DNA of 10,544 bases, from assembly GCA_937958345.1 (NCBI GenBank), contig CALGNW010000305.1:1-10544 (forward strand), given 5' to 3'. The stretch comes from an uncultured Neomegalonema sp. (GTDB lineage: Bacteria; Pseudomonadota; Alphaproteobacteria; Rhodobacterales; Rhodobacteraceae). A program made the translations under genes and the position numbers. The notes beneath the pieces were generated by a model, which worked only from the letters and a program-made list of their open reading frames with translations, did not search any database and had not been told where the DNA came from. Below are positions 1 through 5,661 of the stretch, piece by piece (positions within the stretch are counted from its first letter, which is position 1; the number at the start of each line of letters is the position of its first letter).

Positions 1-207
1 TGCGTGCTGCACCCCGGCGCAAAGCTGTGCATGGGTTGTTTTCGCACCGGTGATGAAATCGCGCGCTGGTCGCGCATGGACCCCGCCGAGCGCCGCACGA
101 TTATGGCCGGTCTTGCCGAGCGCGAGCCGCTGATTACCAAGGCCGCGCCTGTGATGCGGCCCGGTCGCCGCACCAACAGGCGCTTTGCAAAACGGACGCC
201 CGAATGA
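1..207 (+). CDS. DUF1289 domain protein, 3' end only (5' truncated by window)
   Basis: This is the C-terminal part of a small cysteine-rich protein. The frame is open to the first base, whose codon TGC gives a Cys. The visible residues show the DUF1289 pattern: a Cys, then about eight residues, then C-M-G-C, followed by FRTGDEIARWSRMDPAERR. The role of DUF1289 is not established. The clustered cysteines suggest metal binding, which is an inference. A GTG at position 4 is in frame, but it falls inside the conserved cysteine region, so the real start lies upstream of the window. The tail is basic and rich in Arg and Pro. The TGA stop overlaps the ATG of the next gene (ATGA), which implies translational coupling. 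Family assignment is fairly sure; function is unknown. Confidence 0.8.
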   Translation, partial: CVLHPGAKLCMGCFRTGDEIARWSRMDPAERRTIMAGLAEREPLITKAAPVMRPGRRTNRRFAKRTPE

Positions 208-890
208 AACGCATGATTTCTCTCTCGCCCCTGATGTTGGCTGGTTGCAGCGAGTTTACCGCCCGCGCACCGGAGGTGTTTGGCGGTGCAGATGGCGTAA
301 TGCGCATTGTCTATGTCGTGCTGCTGCTGTTTTTGATTGCAGGCGGTGTCAGCATCCGGGGGCAGGGCGGATGGCTGAAAACCCTGCGCAATATCTTGGG
401 CATTGCACTGGCCTTTCTGCTGCTGATCGTCGGTTATACCTATAAGGATCAACTCGGCGGGGTTTACAGCCGCGTGAAGGCGGAGATCATTCCCGGCAGG
501 CCGCAAAATTTGGGCGGCGGCGAAGTGATCCTACGGCGGAATGGCCGCAGCGGACAGTTCGAAACGACCGCGCTCGTCAATGGAACCGAGACAACCTTTA
601 TGGTCGATACCGGCGCGTCCAGTGTCGTGATCCCCTATGACGAGGCCAAGCGTATCGGCATTGCCGATACCGATTTGAACTATATTCTTCAGGTGAGCAC
701 GGCCAACGGGACGACATTTGTCGCGCCGATCCGCCTGAATGCCCTTAAAATCGGTGATATCGTTGTGAACGACATCCGTGCGGCGGTGTCTCAACCGGGC
801 GAGTTGGACGGCGGTTTGCTGGGGATGACATTCCTTGACCGGTTGGAGGGGTACAGCGTTTCAGGCGATGTTATGACCCTGAAACAGTAG
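204..890 (+). CDS. Membrane-anchored retropepsin-like aspartic protease (TIGR02281 / clan AA family)
   Basis: A 228-residue predicted aspartic protease of the single-domain, retroviral type, which would act as a dimer. The catalytic motif is D135-T-G-A-S, preceded by FMV. The second half holds the usual GLLGMTFLDRL segment near residues 204-214. Two hydrophobic segments, about 33-51 and 62-80, should anchor the protein in the inner membrane with the protease domain outside the cytoplasm. The start was chosen because it overlaps the upstream stop as ATGA; no clear Shine-Dalgarno precedes it. An in-frame ATG at 300 (residue 33), just before the first membrane segment, is an alternative. Residues 11-15 read MLAGC, a lipobox-like string that may be chance. 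It lies in an operon with the DUF1289 gene before it and the TPR gene after it. The natural substrate of this family is not known. Confidence 0.85.
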   Translation: MKRMISLSPLMLAGCSEFTARAPEVFGGADGVMRIVYVVLLLFLIAGGVSIRGQGGWLKTLRNILGIALAFLLLIVGYTYKDQLGGVYSRVKAEIIPGRPQNLGGGEVILRRNGRSGQFETTALVNGTETTFMVDTGASSVVIPYDEAKRIGIADTDLNYILQVSTANGTTFVAPIRLNALKIGDIVVNDIRAAVSQPGELDGGLLGMTFLDRLEGYSVSGDVMTLKQ

Positions 891-899
891 GAGGCCGTC

Positions 900-2174
900 A
901 TGCTCGAAGATCGCTATGGTAACGGGCTGAGCACCGCGTCGGCGGCGGCGCGCGATGCCTATGTGCGCGGGATGGACCTGAACCTGTCGGCCAATGCGGG
1001 CGTCGAGGAGGCGCTGTGCGAGGCGGTGGCGCATGATCCGCGTTTCGCGCTCGGCCATCTGGCGATCGCCCGTAACCGTCAGGTTATGGGTGACGGCACG
1101 GGTGCGCGCGAGGCATTGGGCGTTGCGCGGGGATTTGCGGCGAACCTGAGCGAACGCGAGCAAAGCCAGTTGAACACGTTGGGTTTGCTGATCGAGGGCA
1201 AAAGTGCCGATGGTTACGCGGCGGCGCGGGCGCATCTGGATACGTTTCCCCGCGATCCGATGGTTGCGCAAACCTGTCTGGGGGTGTTCGGCCTGATCGG
1301 ATTTAGCGGCCAACCCGGGCGGGAGGCGGAAAACCTCGCACTGGCTGAATATCTTGCGCCGTATTACGGAGATGATTGGTGGATGCTGGGCAATCTGGCC
1401 TTTGCCCAGATGGAAGCCGGACAAACCGGACCGGCGGAAGTCAGCGTCGAGCGATCCATCGCGCTCAATCCGCAGAGCGCCAATAGCGCGCATTATCGGT
1501 CGCACTTGTATTATGAAGTTGGCGAGACGGATGCCGGGTTGAAGTATCTGGAGGATTGGAGCGCCGGTTACGATCGGGGCGGGATTTTGCATTGTCATCT
1601 GGCGTGGCACATCGCGCTGTGGTCGTTGGCGCGCGGTGATATCGACGGGATGTGGCGTGCTGTTGATGCCGACATCGACCCCGCCAAATCAAGCAGTCCG
1701 GCACTGAATGTTCTGACCGATCTGGCGGCAATTCTTTACCGTGCCGAGATTGCGGGGGTTTCTGTCGCGCCCGAGCGGTGGGAACGGGTCAGCGCGTTCG
1801 CCGCTGAACGCTTTGGCAAGCCGGGGCTGGCCTTTGCCGATGTTCATGCCGCGCTGGCGCATGCGATGGCAGGTCGCGGCGATGCCGTGGTGAAAATAGT
1901 CGACGGGGCGCGCGGCCCCGCAGCCGATATGGTGCGGCTGCTGGCGGAAGCCTTTGCGGCGATTGCCAAGCAGTCGTGGCAGGAGGCGGCGGCGCATCTG
2001 ACCCGTGCCATGGGTGACCATGCCCGTATCGGCGGCAGCCGCGCGCAACGCGACCTGATCGAATACGCGATGGTGAATGTCTTGCTGAAAATGGGGCAGG
2101 GCGACGAGGCACGGCGGATGCTGGCCATGCGGCGTCCGATGACAGCGACAGGCGGCGCGGTGAGCGGACTGTGA
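900..2174 (+). CDS. Tetratricopeptide-repeat protein, TTC38-like
   Basis: A 424-residue helical-repeat protein with no signal peptide or membrane segment, so it is probably cytoplasmic. The N-terminus (LEDRYGNGLSTASAAARDAYVRG) and the central HLAWHIALWSLARGDID stretch near residues 233-249 resemble the TTC38/StaR-like TPR family. Helix pairs of TPR type can be followed through most of the protein, for example about 160-220 and 310-410. Such repeats usually bind other proteins, and no catalytic motif is seen. The start is well supported: AGGAGG at 889-894 overlaps the previous stop codon and lies 5 nt before the ATG. That spacing puts the gene in one transcript with the protease. It ends 10 nt from the stop of a gene on the other strand. 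Exact function is unknown. Confidence 0.8.
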   Translation: MLEDRYGNGLSTASAAARDAYVRGMDLNLSANAGVEEALCEAVAHDPRFALGHLAIARNRQVMGDGTGAREALGVARGFAANLSEREQSQLNTLGLLIEGKSADGYAAARAHLDTFPRDPMVAQTCLGVFGLIGFSGQPGREAENLALAEYLAPYYGDDWWMLGNLAFAQMEAGQTGPAEVSVERSIALNPQSANSAHYRSHLYYEVGETDAGLKYLEDWSAGYDRGGILHCHLAWHIALWSLARGDIDGMWRAVDADIDPAKSSSPALNVLTDLAAILYRAEIAGVSVAPERWERVSAFAAERFGKPGLAFADVHAALAHAMAGRGDAVVKIVDGARGPAADMVRLLAEAFAAIAKQSWQEAAAHLTRAMGDHARIGGSRAQRDLIEYAMVNVLLKMGQGDEARRMLAMRRPMTATGGAVSGL

Positions 2175-2176
2175 CC

Positions 2177-2194
2177 CGCGCAGGCTAAAGCGCG
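2177..2194. terminator. Short hairpin between convergent stops (weak)
   Basis: CGCGC at 2177-2181 pairs with GCGCG at 2190-2194 around an 8-nt loop. It spans the 10-bp gap between the TPR gene stop and the dioxygenase-like gene stop. The stem is only 5 bp and no T tract follows on either side, so a terminator role is tentative. Confidence 0.25.
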
Positions 2195-2982
2195 AGCCAA
2201 TGCGCCGGATCGCCCTCAACAGTATCGGGGCGGAAATATGCAACGGCGCGCGGCGGCCCGTCGGCACCGCGCCATGGTGCGATGCCATGCAATGCGAGCG
2301 GATGCATGACATAGGCGCAGCCCAAACCCGGTGCGATCTCGGTCGCTTTGCAGGTGTCGAACACGCGCTGGCGGGCATCGGTGTATGTATCGGTGATGTC
2401 GATGCCGCGCCACTCATCCGCAGGCACACCGGCAAATCGCTCCTTGAACGCAGCGCGCATCACCTCGTGCGAGCCTTCCCAAACCACAAACGCACCCTGT
2501 TCGGGGCCGGCATCGCTGAGCGGAATGCCGAGCAAAAAGCCATGGGTTTCCGACAGCCTGCGCCGCCGACCGGGCAGGATGCGCTCTAAACCGTCCATAT
2601 GGGCGGCACATCGCGCGATGCGGTATCGGTAGGCGGCGGCGGATTCCTCGTCGCCATGGCCGGGATAATCCGAAGTGACGATAGAGATCTGTGCGGCATC
2701 GAGTGCCAGCGTCTGATAACCCAGCTGGTCGCTGAGAAAATCCGTCGCCGGTCCGGCCAGCGGCGGAATTGCAAGCGCCCCGACAGATCCGTCGTCCGCG
2801 TTGGGAAGAATGTTTACGCCGACAAACCAGGTGCGGGCGCAGCGCCACCAGGAATCATGAGCGGGGTCCTTCGCCACCCGCGCCGCAAAGGCCGCACAGG
2901 CTGTTGCCCACGCGAGCGTGGACGGGTGGGATGCGAATTCTGTCCAACCGCGCGTCCGGTATTCGCCCAGTTGATCAGGCAT
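2185..2982 (-). CDS. Phytanoyl-CoA dioxygenase (PhyH)-like Fe(II)/2-oxoglutarate oxygenase
   Basis: A 265-residue protein that looks like a PhyH-type member of the double-stranded beta-helix oxygenases. Candidate iron ligands are H128-x-D130 (in AAHMDG) and H232 (in LALHGIAPW). R245 is a candidate 2-oxoglutarate anchor. The segment HGFLLGIPLSD...FVVWEGSHEVM (about 147-175) is typical of the family. The start ATG at 2982 was chosen because it overlaps the end of dusA by 8 nt. The frame is open to 3090, but that extension lies wholly inside dusA and reads as shadow sequence. The gene is probably translated by coupling with dusA on one transcript. Homologues are common as uncharacterised proteins in Rhodobacterales (recalled, not searched). 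Substrate is unknown, and no link to tRNA is shown beyond position. Confidence 0.75.
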   Translation of the reverse strand: MPDQLGEYRTRGWTEFASHPSTLAWATACAAFAARVAKDPAHDSWWRCARTWFVGVNILPNADDGSVGALAIPPLAGPATDFLSDQLGYQTLALDAAQISIVTSDYPGHGDEESAAAYRYRIARCAAHMDGLERILPGRRRRLSETHGFLLGIPLSDAGPEQGAFVVWEGSHEVMRAAFKERFAGVPADEWRGIDITDTYTDARQRVFDTCKATEIAPGLGCAYVMHPLALHGIAPWRGADGPPRAVAYFRPDTVEGDPAHWLAL

Positions 2983-3961
2983 CGGTCGTTTCGGGTAATT
3001 CGACCCTTTTGAGGGCCTCAAGGAGGACATTCGGGCCTGCATCCGGCAAATGTGCGTTTTCGGCAATATAACGCCGCCATGCCCTTGCACCCGGTAAGCC
3101 GCTGAAAAGACCTAACATATGCCGCGTAATCGAATGAAGGCGTACTCCGAGTTTTCCCTGCTCGGCGGCGTATTCAGCCATGTTTTCAAGGATTTTGCGC
3201 GGGTTTTGCGCGGGTTTTGCGTCAAAAAGGGTATCCATCTGACCGACGACGGTGTCGGGGTGATGGTACGCCGCGCGCCCGATCATCACACCGTCAAAGC
3301 CATTGTTCAGATGAGCCCGCGCCTGATCCACCGTCTCAACACCGCCGTTTAGGATAATCTCAAGGTTTTGATTTTCCTCTTTAATCGCGCGTGCGAGTGA
3401 ATAATCAAGCGGTGGAATTGTGCGGTTTTCTTTCGGTGACAACCCGTCGAGCCACGCCTTTCTGGCATGGATTGTAAAGCTGCGGATTCCAACGCCGGAC
3501 ACTGTACGGATGAACTCCCGCAGCGCAATCTCCGGGTCTTGGTCGTCAACACCAATGCGGCATTTAACTGTGATTTCAGCAGCTTGTGTCGCGCGGCTCA
3601 TCGCATCAACGCACCGCGCGACCAGTACAGGATCACGCATGAGGCACGCCCCGAACGCCCCGGATTGCACCCGATCTGACGGGCAACCCACGTTCAGGTT
3701 GATTTCCTGATAGCCGAAATCTGCACCGATCCTGGCGGCCTCGGCGAGCTGTGCTGGATCAGAACCGCCCAACTGCAATGCAAGCGGTTGTTCCATATCA
3801 GAAAAACCGAGAAGCTTATCGCGGTCCCCGTGAACCACTGCTGCTGCCGTCACCATCTCCGTGTATAGTAATGCACGCTGAGAGAGCATCCGGTGAAAAA
3901 CCCGGCAATGCCGATCCGTCCAATCCATCATCGGTGCAACGGAGATCCTGCGGTCAAGCAT
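2975..3961 (-). CDS. dusA: tRNA-dihydrouridine(20/20a) synthase DusA
   Basis: A 328-residue FMN-dependent enzyme that reduces uridines 20 and 20a in the tRNA D-loop with NADPH. Diagnostic segments are APMMDWTDRHCR near the N-terminus, NVGCPSDRVQSGAFGACLM with the expected catalytic C93, IHARKAWLDGLSPKENR (about 164-180), ILNGG near 203-207, GVMIGRAAYHHP near 224-235, and HMLGLFSGLPGARAWRR near 281-297. The subgroup is clearly DusA rather than DusB or DusC. The start ATG at 3961 was preferred: an in-frame TTG at 3997 lies in the loop of the rplT terminator and would add a non-conserved extension. Only 15 nt separate the terminator T tract from this ATG, with a weak GGAAA-like ribosome site. 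An 11-bp tandem repeat encodes residues about 247-256. The 3' end overlaps the next gene by 8 nt. Confidence 0.95.
   Translation of the reverse strand: MLDRRISVAPMMDWTDRHCRVFHRMLSQRALLYTEMVTAAAVVHGDRDKLLGFSDMEQPLALQLGGSDPAQLAEAARIGADFGYQEINLNVGCPSDRVQSGAFGACLMRDPVLVARCVDAMSRATQAAEITVKCRIGVDDQDPEIALREFIRTVSGVGIRSFTIHARKAWLDGLSPKENRTIPPLDYSLARAIKEENQNLEIILNGGVETVDQARAHLNNGFDGVMIGRAAYHHPDTVVGQMDTLFDAKPAQNPRKILENMAEYAAEQGKLGVRLHSITRHMLGLFSGLPGARAWRRYIAENAHLPDAGPNVLLEALKRVELPETTDA
3193..3221. repeat. 11-bp tandem repeat inside dusA (2.6 copies)
   Basis: The unit TTTTGCGCGGG occurs at 3193-3203 and 3204-3214, with a partial copy TTTTGCG at 3215-3221, with no mismatches. It encodes residues about 247-256 of DusA (AKPAQNPRK region), in a stretch outside the conserved motifs. 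Because 11 is not a multiple of 3, gain or loss of a unit would shift the frame. Confidence 0.85.
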
Positions 3962-3976
3962 CTGAATTTCCACAAT

Positions 3977-4006
3977 AAAAAACGCCCGGGAGTTCAACCC
4001 CGGGCG
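3977..4006 (-). terminator. Intrinsic terminator of rpmI-rplT
   Basis: A perfect 8-bp GC stem (CGCCCGGG at 3983-3990, CCCGGGCG at 3999-4006) with an 8-nt loop is followed on the minus strand by six T (3977-3982). It starts 26 nt after the rplT stop, so it fits a rho-independent terminator for the ribosomal protein operon. It lies 15 nt before the dusA start codon. Confidence 0.88.
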
Positions 4007-4032
4007 TCTGAAAAACCGTGAGGTCGCAGGAT

Positions 4033-4398
4033 TCAGGCCGCAGCAGCGCGGGCCGATTTCGCTTGTTCAATGATCGCTCCGAAGGCGTCCGGTTCGTGAA
4101 TTGCCAAGTCTGACAATACCTTACGGTCAACTTCGATGCCGGCTTTGGACAGACCGTCGATCACTTCCGAGTATTTCATGCCATGTTCGCGTGCTGCCGC
4201 GTTAATACGCTGGATCCACAAAGCACGGAAGTTACGCTTGCGTGCTTTACGGTCGCGATACTGGTACTGCATCGCCTTTTCGACGGCTTGCTTAGCAACC
4301 CGGAAGACGTTCTTGCGGCGGCCATAGTAACCTTTGGCCTGCTCGATTACTTTTTTATGACGGGCTTTTTGGACGGTCCCGCGTTTTACTCTCGACAT
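4033..4398 (-). CDS. rplT: 50S ribosomal protein L20 (bL20)
   Basis: A 121-residue basic protein, close to the usual bL20 length. It begins MSRVKRGTVQKARHKK and has the strongly conserved AKGYYGRRKNVFRVAKQAVEKAMQYQYRDRKARKRNFRALWIQRINAA region. bL20 binds 23S rRNA and is needed early in large-subunit assembly. In some bacteria it also represses its own operon. The start is supported by an almost ideal ribosome site, AAGGAGGATC, which overlaps the rpmI stop codon. The two genes are 12 nt apart and form an operon. An intrinsic terminator follows 26 nt after the stop. Neither infC (often upstream of rpmI) nor pheS (often downstream of rplT) is present in the window. Confidence 0.97.
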   Translation of the reverse strand: MSRVKRGTVQKARHKKVIEQAKGYYGRRKNVFRVAKQAVEKAMQYQYRDRKARKRNFRALWIQRINAAAREHGMKYSEVIDGLSKAGIEVDRKVLSDLAIHEPDAFGAIIEQAKSARAAAA

Positions 4399-4410
4399 GC
4401 GTGATCCTCC

Positions 4411-4608
4411 TTAGCCGTAGGGCATAAATTGTTTGACGATCTTGGTATCCGGCTCTGACAGAACCATTGTACCGCGTGCGTCACGAATAAACTTACGGGT
4501 TCTTTTGATCATACCGTGGCGTTTACCGGCCTGAGCCGATTTAATCTTGCCGGTGGCCGTGACCTTAAAGCGCTTTTTAACGCCAGACTTGGTCTTCATT
4601 TTGGGCAT
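4411..4608 (-). CDS. rpmI: 50S ribosomal protein L35 (bL35)
   Basis: A 65-residue, strongly basic protein, typical bL35 length. It begins MPKMKTKSGVKKRFKVTATGK, continues with KRHGMIKRTRKF, and ends VKQFMPYG. It is a small component of the large ribosomal subunit. The start at 4608 was chosen over the longer open frame to 4650 because MPKMKTKS is the canonical beginning and AAGGAG (4615-4620) stands 6 nt before the ATG. It is the first gene of the rpmI-rplT operon, with a predicted promoter at 4678-4706 and a leader hairpin between the two. Confidence 0.97.
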   Translation of the reverse strand: MPKMKTKSGVKKRFKVTATGKIKSAQAGKRHGMIKRTRKFIRDARGTMVLSEPDTKIVKQFMPYG

Positions 4609-4631
4609 TTCGCTCTCCTTCATGCGTAGAA

Positions 4632-4665
4632 GACGGACTCGGCAGCCCACACTGGCCGGACCGTC
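4632..4665 (-). promoter_or_regulatory. Leader hairpin upstream of rpmI
   Basis: In the predicted 62-nt leader of rpmI, GACGG (4632-4636) pairs with CCGTC (4661-4665), and an inner CGGC/GCCG helix (4640-4643 with 4655-4658) stacks in the same element. The ribosome site at 4615-4620 is left free. It could be an L20-type autoregulatory leader or a plain leader stem. No consensus was checked. Confidence 0.35.
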
Positions 4666-4677
4666 ATGCAGGCGCGG

Positions 4678-4706
4678 TGTATAACTCTTGCAAAACGGTC
4701 GCGCAA
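4678..4706 (-). promoter_or_regulatory. Predicted sigma-70-type promoter of rpmI-rplT
   Basis: On the minus strand, TTGCGC (4701-4706) as -35 is separated by exactly 17 bp from TATACA (4678-4683) as -10. Transcription would begin near 4671, about 62 nt before the rpmI ATG. The -35 matches the consensus at only three positions, so the spacing and the -10 carry most of the support. Confidence 0.5.
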
Positions 4707-4718
4707 CCCTTGCAAAAC
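4687..4718 (-). repeat. 10-bp direct repeat around the rpmI -35 element
   Basis: GTTTTGCAAG on the minus strand occurs at 4709-4718 and again at 4687-4696, a 22-bp period or about two helical turns. The copies flank the predicted -35 hexamer, a layout that could serve a tandem-binding regulator. The first copy also overlaps the tail of the upstream terminator. Confidence 0.5.
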
Positions 4719-4752
4719 TCTTGAATGAAGATTGTTTTTCTTCAAGAGTTTT
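4714..4752 (-). terminator. Perfect 12-bp inverted repeat, likely terminator of the ABC transporter operon
   Basis: AAAACTCTTGAA (4714-4725) and TTCAAGAGTTTT (4741-4752) are exact reverse complements around a 15-nt loop. It lies 18 nt beyond the stop of permease 2. On the transcribed strand the stem ends in TTTT, preceded by a matching A tract, so it could terminate in both directions. The T run is short and the stem AT-rich. Its downstream edge is 8 nt from the rpmI -35 element. Confidence 0.62.
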
Positions 4753-4770
4753 CCCTCGGTGGCGGCGGCC

Positions 4771-5649
4771 CTATCCCTTAACCGCACCGGCGGTCAGACC
4801 GGACACAATCTGGCGCTGAAACACCATCACCATGACAAACAATGGTGCCGTGATCGAGACAACGGCGGCCACGGCAAACATCACATTGCCCTTGGTCTGC
4901 GTCGTCCCCAAAAACGAGGCCAGCTTGGGAACCATCGTCTGATTTTCTTTATTCAGCAGCATCGTGGTGACGGCGAAATCATTATAGGCCAGCAAAAAGC
5001 TGAAAAGACCCGTCGTGATTACCCCCGGCCACATCACCGGGATAATCACATGGCGGAATGCTTGAAAGCGGGTACAGCCGTCGACCATCGCGCTTTCATC
5101 CAGATCCTTCGGAATGTTCTTGAAGAACGCATGCAGCATCCACAGCGTGAACGGCTGATTGATTGCGACCAGCACGATGATCGTCGTGCTCAGATGCCCC
5201 CAAAGGTTCCATTGGTAGAACGGCAACAGATAACCTGCCACCAACGTCATATGAGGCATCGCGCGGGCGATCAGCGCAAACAGCAAAAACCAGAATGCAT
5301 AGCGATAGGGTGACCGGGACAGGGCGTATCCGCCCAGTGTTCCGCAGGTCAGCGAGATTGTCACGACGCAGATACAGACGATTGTGCTGTTCAGCGCCGC
5401 GCGCCAGAATTCTTCCTGTATCCAGGCGCCTTCATAGCCGTTCCCCGTGAACGCCGCGCCGGTCTCGATTTCGGTCAGCCGCCCGCTCAGTGACTGGGCC
5501 CAGTCCGCCTTGGAGAAAAAGTCACCCTCGACTTTGAACGATCCCCACAGGGTCCACAGAAACGGAAAAGCCGCCATGATCAGCCAGATCGCCAGAAATG
5601 CCATGGCGAGGAGTTGAACGGGGAGCGGACGCCGTGTTGCAATAGACAT
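4771..5649 (-). CDS. Carbohydrate ABC transporter permease 2 (MalG/UgpE type)
   Basis: A 292-residue inner-membrane subunit of a CUT1-type sugar importer. It has an N-terminal membrane segment (about 11-38), a periplasmic loop of about 45 residues, and five further hydrophobic stretches. The coupling (EAA) loop that contacts the ATPase is DESAMVDGCTRFQAFRHVIIP (about 184-204). The C-terminal QRQIVSGLTAGAVKG is characteristic of MalG-like proteins. It follows permease 1 by 12 nt, with GGGAGA placed 8 nt before the ATG, so the two are cotranscribed. The gene is last in its operon and is followed by a perfect inverted repeat. Family is sure; substrate is not determinable from the sequence. Confidence 0.93.
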   Translation of the reverse strand: MSIATRRPLPVQLLAMAFLAIWLIMAAFPFLWTLWGSFKVEGDFFSKADWAQSLSGRLTEIETGAAFTGNGYEGAWIQEEFWRAALNSTIVCICVVTISLTCGTLGGYALSRSPYRYAFWFLLFALIARAMPHMTLVAGYLLPFYQWNLWGHLSTTIIVLVAINQPFTLWMLHAFFKNIPKDLDESAMVDGCTRFQAFRHVIIPVMWPGVITTGLFSFLLAYNDFAVTTMLLNKENQTMVPKLASFLGTTQTKGNVMFAVAAVVSITAPLFVMVMVFQRQIVSGLTAGAVKG

Positions 5650-5661
5650 CGTCGTCTCCCT

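Noticed and set aside
185..195. TTGCAAAACGG shared by 185-195 and 4688-4698
   Set aside because: The first copy is inside the DUF1289 coding sequence, with no palindrome or partner site; an 11-bp match in 10 kb with similar composition is probably chance.
1465..1731. Long antisense and alternate-frame ORFs over the TPR gene and other high-GC genes
   Set aside because: They are Arg/Pro/His-rich, lack ribosome sites and family resemblance, and shadow well-supported genes.
2983..3090. N-terminal extension of the dioxygenase-like protein to 3090
   Set aside because: The extra 36 codons lie entirely inside dusA in another frame, show no family resemblance, and the ATG at 2982 gives the usual start and a typical 8-nt overlap.
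3940..3980. Integration site of a mobile element at the dusA 5' end
   Set aside because: dusA is a known target for some integrative elements, but here the gene is intact and no integrase or duplicated end is present.
3962..3997. TTG start at 3997 for dusA
   Set aside because: It lies in the loop of a strong terminator hairpin, and the 12 added residues are not part of the DusA N-terminus; ATG at 3961 precedes the conserved RRISVAPMMDWTD.
4609..4650. Longer rpmI frame starting at 4650
   Set aside because: The canonical bL35 start MPKMKTKS at 4608 has an AAGGAG at proper distance; the upstream codons cover the leader hairpin.
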